The notes: a model not told the origin generated them from the letters alone. A stretch of DNA of 64,000 nucleotides from Anisakis pegreffii (GCA_035041965.1 JAPYMA010001482.1:45001-109000); one strand, 5' to 3'. Shown: positions 1 through 24,819, numbered from the stretch's first letter. Program-made: numbers and translations.

Positions 1-45
1 GAAATATTGCATTAAATCTCCTCCAAACAGCTTTCTCGTTTTTAG

Positions 46-12132
<12,087 letters not shown>

Positions 12133-12689
12133 ATTGGTGAATGAATATGATGGGTTTTTCAATTATCGATAATCGCGTAGCGATTTTGGTGAACGCGTCA
12201 ATTTGAGTTGAAATTTAATTTGCCTTACTCGCCTCCTTTATATCTGTTTATGGTCGTGGTTCGATGTGATGAACCGTTTCTGTTTTTTGTTATTGAAAAG
12301 AAATGAAATTTGTATCATCATCTTACTGTGACGACATGTAAGCGTGCATTAGCTAATAATAATGCGATTGCTCGTCCTCAGATATGAACGACTGTGCCAT
12401 TTAATGAACATCTTTGTGTAATAATTTGCTTCGTTCCTCGAATTATGAATCAAAAAAGTTTTATTGATTCATTCCTGATGACTAAAAGTTGATATTTGTG
12501 TTTGTAAAAATAGATTTCAGTATATATGAATGCTTTGTTCGCTCAATACTGGTTCAGTTCATTTTAGTGTATTTCTGTTGGCGAAGATATCCATTAAACG
12601 GCACATTTTCCATTGGTATGCAATAAGTGAAACGGGAATTTTAGTAACTGTGAACGCATTGGCACGCCTTTATTTTTATGTATTTAAAA

Positions 12690-12703
12690 AATAAATGAAT
12701 AAA
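12690..12703 (+). terminator. Candidate polyadenylation signals for the myosin gene
   Basis: Two overlapping AATAAA hexamers (12690-12695 and 12698-12703) lie about 560 bp after the myosin stop codon. The stretch 12133-12690 is AT-rich and non-coding, as expected of a 3' UTR. No transcript evidence is available; other AATAAA copies in this AT-rich DNA could be used instead. Confidence 0.35.
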
Positions 12704-12798
12704 GAATTAATTAATTCATTTCGAAATATATTCTCTAGGCGCTATGTTTTAAGTGTGAAAGCATATGTGTTTTTCTTTGAATATGCAAACCACTGAGT

Positions 12799-13031
12799 TT
12801 TAATCGTGTAATAATACCATCAGTAATATTCTATGTTATTATTAATAATAATATTGTTATTGTCATTATTTCTATCATTACTTAATGATGCTGTTATTAT
12901 ATTATCTCGTTTTCGACAACACTTTACACACAAGCTTACTAATATTGGAAAAAGACACAACCGGGTGAACTGGGTACCATAATCAGTTTCATAACAATAA
13001 TATTCATGCATATAATGTATAGAGTGCTTTT
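12799..13031. repeat. Direct repeat copy 1 (233 bp)
   Basis: This stretch is repeated at 13630-13862 with a constant offset of 831 bp. I find one substitution (TTTCTATC here, TTTCAATC in copy 2) and no gap. It includes a TTA-rich low-complexity core and a unique part (GACAACACTTTACACACAAG). It lies downstream of the myosin gene and encodes nothing I recognise. It has no terminal inverted repeats or target-site duplications that would mark a transposon. Confidence 0.9.
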
Positions 13032-15531
13032 ATTGGCAAGCAAAGAACAGGGTGCTCTTTGGACGTTGTGAATTTAGAACAATAATTCCGTCAATTTAGC
13101 TTTTGAATATGATGATGCTTTCGTCCGGTGCCTCTTCCTCTGTGCGCCCTTAAACGATTGATTAATTTTATCTTTTAGTTTCGCAAAAAATGCACCATAC
13201 ATTCCTAAATCATCAAACAACCAACCATTATTATTGTATTCGATATTTATTATTATTATTTGTTTATGCTTTATAAATCATTTTATTGAAGTGATGTTTT
13301 GGATTTATTTCTTCTTCATAAAATTAGTTCGTTTACGCTCAAGAAGATTTGTTTCTTATGCGAATACCTCTTTAGTTCATGAAATCATTTCTTTTTTTTT
13401 AGTCAGACGTAAAACGCTCTATTGTGAACAGAATCTTGCACTGAACTCCGTCAGTAATTTTAAAACACAAAATAAAATTGCGATTCTAATGAAAGTACAT
13501 TAGAGTGGATGAATTGAGCTTGGAATTTGTTGGAGCCAAACAACCACTTAGTTTTTCTTTATTGGTTGGAGAAATATCGGTGAATCATGAAGGATCAGGA
13601 TTACACTAATATGGTATTTAGAACACTAGTTTAATCGTGTAATAATACCATCAGTAATATTCTATGTTATTATTAATAATAATATTGTTATTGTCATTAT
13701 TTCAATCATTACTTAATGATGCTGTTATTATATTATCTCGTTTTCGACAACACTTTACACACAAGCTTACTAATATTGGAAAAAGACACAACCGGGTGAA
13801 CTGGGTACCATAATCAGTTTCATAACAATAATATTCATGCATATAATGTATAGAGTGCTTTTTGTGAGTGCTGGTTGTGAGAATTCACTGAGAGTATTGA
13901 GGCAGTGGTCGTCCGGATTCATTTAAAGAAATGAACGTCGACGATTTCGTTTAATAGTTTCTTTTTTGTGGGTTGTTTTATTGCTAAGAAATGCAGTAAT
14001 GAAGAGTGTTGAATGTTAAACGCTTTAGCACAAAAATTTTTGAAAGGTTTTTGTTTAAAAAGGAAAAAATTATGGGAGAAACATTTTGCAACGAGAGACA
14101 CATTTTTATCAATGCCTGCGTCTGTCCGCTTGTGAAAAGCGAATAATTTTTTTTCGTTGTTGCGACCGCAAATTGCTCAGCTTGTTTGAGGATGATTTTC
14201 GAGAGGGTAAATAATGATGTATCTTCGAAAATTTATGGAATATTAAAGAACTCACAATGATATTTTTCAGGAGTATTGCTGCGTTGTTTTCTGCTGATCT
14301 TTGCAAAATGATGACGATGATAAAATGTTTTTTGTTTGCGAATGTATCTACAATGATTTAACAACCATTTTTCTAGCAAATTATTTGACTTATTTCATAA
14401 TCGATCACGAATAGTGTTATCAAGAAAACTGTGACTGATGAAACTGATTTATATGAAGAAGTTGAAATTTGATATGAGCCGATCAAATGAACGTCAATAA
14501 GAAATGGTATTGATTAAGGTGTTTGTTGTGCGTTCTTGCGTGCGTCTTTAATCAGTTCTTTCAATTAGTTTCCTTAAAAATTTCTTCTGTTCGTTCTTTT
14601 ATGCTTATGATTTATTCAGTTCAATGAAAATTGACTTTTCTTTATTCCTGCGTTTATGCCTGTTCAAGTTAAATGCACACGGCAATCAAATAACAATTTT
14701 GTTGTCTGCTTCCATTATGCCATTCCAAAACAATACCAGCACATATTTGTTTCATTCATTACTTTCATTCATCAAATATCACCGTTTACTTGCTCGCATT
14801 CATGTAAGAATACTTCTACACAAAACTTTGTTCTTATCTTCTCTCTTTTTCAGTGAATACTTTCAAAAATTTTTGATTACTGAATTTTCTGAGTATTTTT
14901 CTCCACTAGTTGTTCATGGCAGCGCAGAACAGTTTTGTTAGTACGGTTATTCATCTTTCATTACTTTCGTATACGGAAACAGGTAATATATTGGAAGTAA
15001 CAATCCAACTTGGGGCATGATGTCGTGTGACCAAAAATTTGTATGAGGGTAGATGACTTTTTGCCAAAGTCCTCTCTCTCATCTCCTACCCTCTGAGAAT
15101 TCTTTTTGCTATATCAATCCATAAATAAAAAGAATTTTCCAAATTTCATGTGTATAAATTGCTGCCCCATCCCTACTACGATGGTCATGTTATACACTGT
15201 AATTCATCATTAAATTGTTGCTCCAAACAATTGTTGAATGTCATTCATTTATAGAGTAGTGGCAGCGTTTATATTATGCGGATAGCGTGAACAGTGTTAG
15301 TATAGCAAATGTCAATTATTCGAAAGTATTTTTGCATATGTCTTGTTGTTTGCAACTTTAATTGTGGCAGATGAATACCGCATGAAATATTTTTGCGCTT
15401 AATCTTTTCGAATTAGTCGCCATTCACTGGTAGTATCGTGCAGTCGGCAACATTCAGTTATGGAAGAGTGTTTTTGGTTGATATTGTTGTTTGATAGGCT
15501 GCAGATTGTTAGTCAAAGGACAGAGGAGAGA
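13032..15531. other. Intergenic region between myosin and GCLM genes
   Basis: Apart from repeat copy 2, this 2.5 kb is AT-rich with no frame I can support as coding. The open frames here (for example 13234-13503 and 14624-14941, + strand) have phenylalanine/leucine/serine-rich AT-driven composition and no recognisable motif. It presumably holds the 5' control region of GCLM. Confidence 0.5.
13630..13862. repeat. Direct repeat copy 2 (233 bp)
   Basis: Near-identical second copy of 12799-13031. Outside these limits the flanks diverge at once (ATTGGC after copy 1, TTGTGAG after copy 2). That indicates a recent segmental duplication, a gene-conversion tract or an assembly artefact, not a long-standing repeat family. 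Confidence 0.9.
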
Positions 15532-18362
15532 ATGTCGATTGAGAAGGCTTGCGATAAAAATGATCTGAGGGTGTTTCGCCTTAACACTGGCAACATAAAC
15601 AATTGTGGTGAACTGAAATTAAAATCATGCAAAGATTCCGCTGAAGAGCTGATCACTGCGTTGCGGATTGAGCTACGCAGAAACACCACGCTTCAATTCA
15701 AGTTCGTTTTTAAATTGATTTTGTTGTTTTGTTTCGATTTTTGCCTTCATAATCACTATACATACGGCGTTTATTCTAAAGTTCATAAATTTGGAGCTAC
15801 GTTGCTGAATTATGGTGAAGTGGAAACAGATAAGCGTTTCACTGCTCCCACTACAGGAATGAACAATTGAATGTGTTCATAGCGAACACAGCAACGAAAC
15901 AGGTTGAGAATGACCATAAGGCGAACTACCATGCGGGAAAGACGACTCGAAAGATGCAGTATTGTTCATTAGCGTGACACTGACTTCGGTTCAGACTCAT
16001 CATGTTGGCACGGCTTACAAATTGCATGTGCTAAAATGATAGCTGGAAAAATTCTTGGACGAGTTTTGCATCACGAAGTGAATATCGATTACTGAAAATG
16101 GCATTTCAAAGAGAACGATGCACATACAGTATCTCTTTCACGTCAGATGAATTTGCCAGCCTATTAAATTTTTATGCGAACATGTCTTTAACTTATTCAC
16201 CGCAGTTGCAAATGAACAACCGTTTTCGAATTCAATCTTTATCAGACAGTCAATCTAAACTCACATTGATAACTTGTGAAATAAAAAGCGTCGTATCACT
16301 TCTTAGACCACCCAAAGCGCAACACGCACTGATTACTGTTCTGTTTTCTGTCATGATGCTACCCTCGTGGACTAACGTCGCTTTTCCTAACGATAAGAAA
16401 CCAAACGGTTAGGCTTCTGTACCTGAAAAAAAAACATGTGAATCACGCCTAACCACTGAAGGTTCAAGCTAGATAACGAAGTTTCAAATCATTCCGCTTA
16501 TGACGCCTAACAACCAAGTGGTGTCCCGTTCGTCATGGATGAGAGACGTTCAGAAATTCACAGGTGATGTGGAGGGGTGAGAAGCACTAAATGTATCACC
16601 GTGCGGAGAACTTATACTGTTGCACTGTTTGTAAATATGCAATGTTTGTCGTTTAATAAAAGTGATCATGATAGGGCACTGGAGCAGAACTGATTTTCAA
16701 GTACGCTTGTTGATGTGCTTTTTGGAATTGAAACGTAATTCTTAAGGAATGGTGATACAATCTCGCTGGCTGCAATGGATACAAACACATATCCACGTAA
16801 TGACCTCAAAATCACGTTGAAAGTGTTCATGTCTTCGATGAATTTCGATCAGGTGTTCATTTAATCCATTTATTATTTTCCTGAGTTTATTTTTCACCTC
16901 CCAAACGCTTAGTGGAGTGTCGATCGCTTACCTGATTTTTTGTTTTGCAATATACACAAAAGACCACCCAAATAATAGTCATCATCTGGCAAAATTCAGC
17001 TATTAAGGTAACAGTCCTCGATGGCATAATGTGAGTACTGTACACTCAGTTGTAGGTACCAATTTTTGCATATTTGACGATAAATTAGAGCCATAAAGTA
17101 GCGGCTGATTGACTCAATTGCTGCATAAATGCAGAAAACATCATTAATGCGAATTGGCATTCATCCCAAATAGTGAATGGTTTTGGAAACTGGATTCAAA
17201 GTGTTTCATTCAATGCGCTGATTAGCAGCGACTAGTGTAACGTTATGTGTCATGATTTATTGCACGCATTGGATTATACCGTTTAATGTATGAATTCTAC
17301 AAGTAGCACGAATCCACTTGTGTGATCATTATTAGTTCCAAATATAGTGTGAGGTTTGATCTTGGTTCTTAGGCTGAACGAATGAAGTTGCGAAATTTGA
17401 GGTAGTTGATTGTTTGGACACGACAAAAGATCAGTTGGGTGTGGACAGTATTGAACAGTTGATCATGTCTTTCGATAGCGTTGATATTGATGAAGGAGAT
17501 ATTGACGAGAAGTGGCTTGAGAACGTGCTGTCGGTTTGGGAGAAGCTTGAGGCTTTAATGGAAAGGGGCGAAATTTCGACAGTTGGTGTCGCAGATTTTG
17601 ATTTGGTTCATTTGAAAGCGCTTTATGAAAACGCCAAAATTAAACCAAGAATCGATCATTTCAATATAGCCGGATGTTGTACAGTTAGTTATTCTCTTAT
17701 CATTCCTTATAATCACTTGCTATCTTCTCATTCGTCAGTAAATTGAATGCAGAATACTTCATTGACTGAATATATAAGTTCAACTAATCAGTGAATTTAT
17801 TTCTTAACCAAATGACAGTTTATCTTTGTGGGTGTTATCGGTAGAGAAAAACTGAAATTTTCAGAAAGCACATCAAAAAAAATTTTCATTTGAAGGTTCC
17901 GAAAGATTTACAAGAATACGCTCGTGCGAATGACATTCAGTTATTAACACATAACGATCCTAAACCCTTTATAACATCAGATTCCTTAAAAGGTATCTGC
18001 ACTAATAACGCTTATCCGTTTTGTGATGACGACTATATTCCGTCTTGGTCGAGCAGGTTCATTATTATTATTTAGATTTTGTTCATCGTTAAATGATTGT
18101 CGAGGATAACTGAATTTTATTTGTAACAAGATGGTTATCACTCATTAATTGGCGTCTAATTAACGGCAACAATAATATTGATTTTATGGGGGCAAATAAT
18201 GCTGCTTCCTCTTTTGTCGATGTTTTTTTCTTTCAGATGAACGAAATCTCAGTTGATGAACACGAACACTGATCATTCATTTTCAGGTACACTGTTTGGG
18301 TGCGCGGACGGTCAATAATCGCAGCGAAAGGATATATGGTTCAGTTAGAGAAAAATAAGTGA
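15532..18362 (+). CDS. GCLM: Glutamate-cysteine ligase modifier (regulatory) subunit
   Basis: Binds the catalytic subunit GCLC and raises the efficiency of gamma-glutamylcysteine synthesis, the limiting step of glutathione production in the cytosol. Five exons with matching phases: 15532-15701, 16747-16852, 17402-17683, 17896-18056, 18287-18362, giving 264 residues against 274 in human GCLM. Family marks: FRLNTGNINNCGELK near the N-terminus (human HLQTGNLLNWGRL), the aldo-keto-reductase-like core with ISTVGVADFDLVHLKALYE, then IQLLTHNDPK, then SRYTVWVRGRSIIAAKGYM near the end. The fold is that of an aldo-keto reductase, but the family is a regulator and not an enzyme. The ATG at 15532 was chosen because it puts TGN at the family's usual distance; an in-frame ATG at 15460 would add 24 residues. 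The 16747 exon is the least certain boundary, though phases agree on both sides. Confidence 0.9.
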
Positions 18363-20385
18363 ATTTAGTGAAAACAGATTGGTGAAAAAATTTTCGACTT
18401 TTGAAATATTGATTGAGCATTGTTTAACTCAGTTGCCATTTAAATGTTTTCACTTGTTCTCAAAACTTATCACGCAGTTGTGTCATCGTTTAAAAATGTT
18501 TTCTCAAGAGCAATCGTGTTATTAACCGCAAGTAATATCGTAAAGAAAAGAACACTTCGAAATATCCTGAACTGGAACAGTAATTCGTAGGGCGTTATAA
18601 ATCAATATAAATCACTGTACCCTCTCTATATCCCTTATATTTTAGTGCTTTTACCGCAATCGAGCAGTCGGGTATAATACTCTAGAGTACAGTATCCTGT
18701 TCAAAGCGGTACAGTATAGTGTAGTATGGTCATCTTTTCTTGAAATATACCCAAGTGCGCAAGTAACGAGGCTCAACGGAAATTTGGATGCAAATTTGAT
18801 GTGTAGGCGCGCGAGCGACACTCTATCAAATGCTTTAGTGACAGAGATTTAGAGCAATAGACAACAACTGTTACAATTCCGAATTGTCTTGCGATGAAAT
18901 AAAAAATGATAGAAGATGAATACCACATTATAATGGCGACTTACTAAAATAGAAAAAAAAAATCACGTCGATCACTATCATCTGCTTTGAACACTTAAAG
19001 AAAGATTTTGTAGCATACGGTCACATTCAGATTTGCATATTCTACTCGGCTGAACATGTTTTCACACATTTCTTTCTACTGAAATTCTCTTACAACCTAG
19101 TTAACAGACATTCTGACTAAATAGCAAACTCGGAGCACACGCAAAATTCACTCTTTCTTTGGAAAGGAATATTTTCCAAATGCCAATATTACTCACATCA
19201 TCGTCGTATCGAACGAACATATAGGCAGTTCAATGGAGTTGAATCTGCGCTATAGGTTGTTGTGTTCATTGGCATCCCAAATTTTTCCAGTAAAAAAGAA
19301 TTATTTTTGAACATTTCAGCACACGTACCCGTCCATTTTTCTGGCACAGCTCACATACTGCGTTCAAAACGGCAAGTGTAGAACGTTAACAGCATGCCTC
19401 TCATTTCTATCATAAGGATGTTACTAAGGTCTACTTCCACCTTCCCTTAATTTCCGTATCCTAAAAACAACTGTCGTATAGTAGACGTGAGGAGTCCAAT
19501 ATCCAACAGTAAAATCAATTTATATTTCACAACAATAAAAGAGATAACAACAGAAATATCGTTCCAATTCTTATTTCAAGCACAAAAACAAATTGAAAAA
19601 AAAAAGTGAATAAATTAATGACGACGGGACTGAATCTCATTCATCGAAATCAGACATTCCCGTTTGGAGGTGTCAGTCTTCAAATAAAACATGAATAAGC
19701 ATGTTTTTTTATTTCGCAGCATAATACAAAGAATTGTCGAAATGTTTGTCTAACTATTAAAAACAACGAGCGATGAAATGCGAATACATTCAATCGTTTT
19801 GATTTGCTCTGTCGTCGGTTATTATAATATAAATTATTATGAAAAAAAAAACAGTGAACAATCACCAATTTATGCAAATTACAGCACATGCGAATGAATG
19901 GACAAGTGCTCATGAAAAATCACCCACAACCATGAAAAAATAATCGTTATCAATATCAAAGGAACTGTTCTGTTTATCCGAACCTGAATAAGAAATCACC
20001 AACATACGTTTTAGAGTATAGAGCGAGAGCGACACGAGACTACAACAAAACCCTTAAGAGATGAAACCAATAAAGCGAACACATTATGAGACGAAATATC
20101 GAAGGAAATAAAGGTTCGAAAACGCAAACAGATAGTCATCAAGAAGTCGGACACCATTTTTGCTATCAACAATGGAATATCCACGATAATTTTCCGATGG
20201 GCACGTGAATTATGGGCTATTCATATTGATATCAATTCAATCCACCTCAGTTGATATTGATGTTACTCCAATCCGTCCCCTTCCCCCTCACCAAAAAAAG
20301 TCACCACAGAATACTGTCTTCTGCCCCCTCTGTGAAACACAAGAAAGCAGAACGAATACAATTGCTCGGAATGAAATGAATCAAC
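18363..20385. other. Intergenic / convergent 3' region of GCLM (+) and SEC11 (-)
   Basis: Two kilobases between the GCLM stop and the SEC11 stop, holding the two facing 3' UTRs. I see no coding frame I can support; short frames at 19680-19913 (-) and 20205-20471 (+, partly antisense to the last SEC11 exon) lack recognisable motifs. AATAAA-like signals are present on both strands. Confidence 0.5.
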
Positions 20386-21434
20386 TTATTCCCGATGAAG
20401 AAGAACAAAGGCACCCAGCCCAACCAATACTGCGTACTTCAATTTCGGATAATCATTCATTAAAATTGTGACCATACCCACATATGGTACGAAACCTTTC
20501 GCACGGCCAACAACATCTTTTCTTGTCAGCCAGAACTGTCCCGGGGCGTAGAGCCCTCGATCATCAACCTGGAATAAATTAACGTTTGAGGACTGAGTGA
20601 AGTGGGTTCAACAATCAAAAACACCTGGCAATTGTGCATCAGCAGAAACATGCTAAAAACGATGTGATGCGACGAGTGAGACAAATCTGAGTAACTAAAC
20701 GTGTTCACTTAGAATCCATAATAAGTAATGATTTCATCTCATAATTTATACCAAAAACGCGTTAATGGTAGACAATGTTTTACATATTCGGAAAATGTTG
20801 CTCATAAGTCAATTAAGGACCGATAGCAAGTATCGTCATATACCTGGTTGTTGTCACCTTTGGTGAGGAATTTAGTTTCTGCATTACTTTTTTCATGCAC
20901 TTTAATTACTCGATGAACAATTGGAATATCGCGTCCTTCAACTTTGAATACGGTAATGTCACCAGTACGGACCGGGTCCGAATGATCGTTCGTTAACATC
21001 AGTAAATCACCTCTTAAACATTCAAACCACATGTGCTGCACTTGAAAATACATTTAGAACTTTGGTTACTTGCTTCACATCTCTCTGGCGGTTTGTTGTT
21101 CGAAAAATACTGCCCACAGTTGCCTTTCATGTTACAACTGTGCAAGCCTAGGCTTAGGTTAGCTTCCTTTTGCTTTGTGGGTGGCAATTTTTTGAGTGTA
21201 AAATACAGTAAGTTGCACGAAATTATGGTGAGCGGCAAACCTGTAGAATGCAGGCTCCATAGAGCCGGATAGAACGACGACTATAGGACTCTCAGAGCCA
21301 GTTACAACCATGAGTCCTTTCCAGATCATAACAGCAGAGCAAATAATCATGGCGAAGTTGAGACCTTGATAGAGAAGTTGGCGTATGTTCATTCGACGAA
21401 CTTCATCAAATAATTGCAAATCCAACAACGCCAT
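20386..21434 (-). CDS. SEC11: Signal peptidase complex catalytic subunit SEC11
   Basis: ER-membrane serine protease that removes signal peptides from secreted and membrane proteins as they enter the ER lumen; acts in a complex with SPCS1-3. Three exons on the complement, 21434-21241, 21012-20844 and 20568-20386, with agreeing phases, giving 181 residues, the usual SEC11 size. Visible: a short cytosolic N-terminus ([19 protein letters not shown]), one transmembrane segment, catalytic Ser in SGSMEP, catalytic His in VHRVIKVHE, and the conserved [14 protein letters not shown] that carries the Asp. It ends [13 protein letters not shown], as in eukaryotic SEC11A/C. The upstream - strand gene ends only about 350 bp before this ATG, so co-transcription is possible. 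Confidence 0.96.
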
Positions 21435-21787
21435 GACGACCCTTAATTAAATGTAACTAACAGTGAGATTGGTTAAATGTGATTACATTTAATCGAATAG
21501 TGTGAGACATACGTATTCGATATGTTTTACAAAAATGCCAGCCGAAGTGTTGAGAAATTTTACCGTTAGCGTTAACGTTGGTAACGGCATATAGATCAGC
21601 TTGAAGCCTTTCTAATGGAATGCTCATAAATTCATTCTTTGAAAACTACCTATTTTTAGTGAAAATAAAAGTAAAATAACGCTTTTTATAATATAGTGAT
21701 AGCATGAAAGCATAAAATGTATTAACAACCACAGAATGCTCGATTTACAGTTAGCTCGAACAATTTAACTTGATCAGCCTTCATGAG

Positions 21788-22586
21788 CTAAGCAAATGCC
21801 CAGTGCTTACGCCTCTCGAACAAACTAGTATTTTGTAATCTTTCCTTGTCTATATTCTCCATCTGCTTAATGAAACGTTAATGTTCATACGTACGTCATC
21901 AAATCGCCAATTGTGAAGGAAATAATTCGCCAATTCTTCATCAACAGTCGGTTTAAGTACCAGTTTGCGAGAGCATATAAAAAAGCGCAAAATTTGAACA
22001 CTGATTTTAAGTCGCACTGTTCTATAATATTTTCTGATTTTGAAGACATTTCTTCCATGTAGTGATGTGCTTAATAGAAATTGCTTCTCCAGTTTGAATC
22101 AATGTAAGGACGTGAGTCTGATACTTTACGTCAATGTACTATTTAAAGTATCATCGATTCAAGCTTTGAGCTTCAATAGTAGGAAATTTTGAACTTGATA
22201 CCTGAGAAAATTTGATACTTGAATTTTTGATCCAGATCAGTCACATTGAAAACGTGTCCCGTTCAAATTTTTGACCGCAATGAATTTCCATTCTGAGTTG
22301 TTTAGGTGGTCATTTTGTCCATAAAAGCCAACGTTTTGTATAGTTTTGAATGTGCCTAGCATATAAATGCGGACAGGTAATTCATAAATACTAACAAATC
22401 GAAAAGAAAGAATCCACTGGTGAATAAAAATATGCAACAATATCTAGTCATTTATTCATGTTCTAGCACCAGGACTAGTTGATATTTATAACGAGATGTG
22501 TGCAATTGGAAGAATAGTATTCAGTGATGCACATACTGGATGAAACCCCGCGGGACGAAGCGGCATTGTGTATGGGGGTAACATGG
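21788..22586 (-). CDS. Unrecognised multi-exon protein gene upstream of SEC11 (partial model)
   Basis: Coding is inferred from open frames joined by good splice sites; no family recognised. On the complement: exon 22586-22537 (contains MLPPYTMPLRPAGFHP, donor GTATGT), exon 22416-22245 (acceptor TTCACCAG; contains YELPVRIYMLG and NNSEWKFIAVKNLNGTRFQ), exon 22021-21895 (contains KPTVDEELANYFLHNWRFDD, donor GTACGT) and last exon 21862-21788 (MENIDKERLQNTSLFERR, ending KHWAFA and TAG). The phase does not match between 22245 and 22021, so one small exon or a different boundary there is missing. An alternative hydrophobic frame is open in 22021-21895 but leads to an immediate stop in the next exon. 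More 5' exons may exist beyond 22586. The stop codon lies 353 bp upstream of the SEC11 start, on the same strand. Confidence 0.5.
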
Positions 22587-23110
22587 CTGGCTATGGCCAA
22601 TCGAACGCAAATCTCTCATTGTTTTGTCTAATCTTCAATGCTGTGAGCCCACTCTTTTATGGAAGCGCCTGACGCATTTAACATGCTTCTCATATATTAC
22701 TTCTCTGCAACTGCAAAATGCCAATATTTATTCTTCTGTCTCAACATCACTTAAAACGTGTTCACACAATTTCTTTCCACTTCTTTGCTTAATGCCTTCA
22801 ACCCCCAACTGTTGCCTTTAAACTCACATTTTTCTTCACAATCTATTACTTATCACACCTTAATAATCACATTCTGTCCAGTTGGAAACAATGATATTCA
22901 GTTCGTGTGTGCAAACATTTTAATTCACTCTTTTATCGCCATTTCACGATTGAACAGACATATCGCATCAAATATCGTGTGTTAACGTATAAATATCATG
23001 TGCTAAATCTGCCTAAAGATTTCGAATATTCATTTTTGACTGCTCACAAAATCTGAGGCATTATCATTGATCCACTTTACTTGGTCGTTTCTAAACTACT
23101 CCGATTTCTG
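22587..23110. other. Intergenic stretch, no supportable gene
   Basis: AT-rich sequence upstream of the candidate peptide gene. Open frames on the + strand (22624-22821, 22758-22985) are short, overlap one another in different frames and have no motif. It may hold further 5' exons of the - strand gene ending at 21788, but none could be fixed. Confidence 0.4.
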
Positions 23111-23314
23111 ATGATCGTATTTTCGTTTCTACTTCTTTTAGTGCTTTTTCCAGCACAAAATCACATGTTGATGACGGATGCAAACCATAGAGCAGTAACT
23201 AATTTTCGTCAATCAAGTTATTCAGTCATGTCAATATTTCGTCGAAAATCCGATTCGCATAAACGAATAAAATCGATTTCGAAAATTAGATTCGTGGACG
23301 ATTTCTCAAAGTAA
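23111..23314 (+). CDS. Candidate short secreted peptide, 67 residues
   Basis: Single open frame from ATG 23111 to TAA 23314. The N-terminus looks like a signal peptide: MIVFSFLLLLVLFPAQN, with a likely cut near PAQN. The mature part is basic and contains the dibasic sites FRRKS and HKRIKS, then ends RFVDDFSK. This resembles a neuropeptide-like or other secreted peptide precursor, but it has no repeated peptide units or amidation signals (GKR/GRR), so no family is claimed. An AATAAA lies at 23653-23658 on the same strand. No splice sites are needed. It could also be chance, since short frames with a hydrophobic start occur in AT-rich DNA. Confidence 0.35.
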   Translation: MIVFSFLLLLVLFPAQNHMLMTDANHRAVTNFRQSSYSVMSIFRRKSDSHKRIKSISKIRFVDDFSK

Positions 23315-24819
23315 TCAAATGAAACGAAAAGTCTCAAGAAATTTGAGAAAATCGCATCCTCCTCAAGAAGGAACATAATTTTATAAGTGAGATTGTATTA
23401 CATCACCACTAACTACAATGTAATTTTTCATTTTCCCACATCCATCCACACTGACTGTGACGTGACAGTTGTGGACATTGTTCTAGAGAAGAGAAAGACA
23501 GCCAAGCAAAACCCACTCAATTTTTGAGCGTTTCGATTAGACTCATTTCGTTTCATTTTCATATCTATATACTTTTTTTGTTCAATAAGAAATGCATTGC
23601 TGGTAGACTTAGATTCATCGTTTTCGATTTATTTATGTATTTATACGCTCGAAATAAAGTGACCTTCGATTAGCTCCGAAGTTTTTTTAAGCCGCTAAAA
23701 TATTCACTTCATGCAAATTTGTTGAATGTGAATGTCATTCATTGATAAGTAACAATAATTTGAAAATTTAACAAGAAATCATGATCAAGGTAAGATAAAG
23801 TCAGTTTTTTAATGACTCATCAACGTTTTTTAAACAGCCCTTTTAAGAATTAAAAGATATTGTATCCTTTTTAAATTTGAGCGTTGATCGTTTTTTTGTG
23901 TGTTTTTTGCTCAAGAATTGTCATTTCGAATTGGTTCACCGTTATCATACATGGTTTTATACTATCAGTTTCATCTTATATTTAATCATCTTCTTCCTCA
24001 GTGTTAACAGCTGAATCGTTTCATGTGAAATAATTCAATATAATCATAGTAAAAGCCTAATAAAAAGAGGAGCACTGCGCTGGAAGATATGCTCAATGGG
24101 ATGGAAGTAGAGAATATTTCGTTACATTGGTGCAGTATAAGACCATTTTTCAGTGATGAAAACTGAGTAGTTATATGATATCTCTCAATAAAATGGTTGA
24201 AATATTGTGAAGAAGCAATTAATCGTTTCTATTGAGTGGATACTAAGTTAAATTGAAAATGGATTGTAGAATGAGAAACCGAACGAAGGTACAAGAAGAG
24301 TATTGTGAATTTCATAAAAAGTTGATCTGTCTTTTTATCTATTCGTATGTATGCATCAATATCACTCATTTTTATTTCATTTTCAATTTTATCTTCATTG
24401 CGCTTTCTGTACACAGTGACCCCAAATGAACATGAACCAACAGCTACGCATCCATGAACATACTAATTGAAAGGTTAACGATTATCAATTCATTCACAAG
24501 CCCCTGGAAAACAATTCAACTTGCAGAAAACTGCTGAAATACCTTAGTGCTTTCATTTTCTTGTTTATGATCATTTCGAATGTCGATCGATGAGATTTAT
24601 TCTACTTTATCAAATCAGAATCGGTCCCACTTTCGCTGATACTTCCATATTCTGAAGTTTGATGATTCAGAAGTTTGAAATGATCTTCTGGCATTTTCCG
24701 TGTAAGGTGTCAAATTCTGCTACTACAATAAAACGATTAAGCTCAGCTATTGCCACTTTGTTGCAGATTGCTCTCTGGATTATATTCAGTTGATCGCGTC
24801 CTTCTAAAACCATTCGAAA
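23315..24819. other. Intergenic stretch, no supportable gene
   Basis: About 1.5 kb of AT-rich DNA. The one open frame of note, 24229-24414 (-), is lysine/isoleucine-rich with no motif. Nothing else seen. Confidence 0.45.

Noticed and set aside
16098..16412. 104-codon + strand frame inside the GCLM region
   Set aside because: It sits in the first GCLM intron, has no recognisable motif and no phase-compatible join to either flanking exon.
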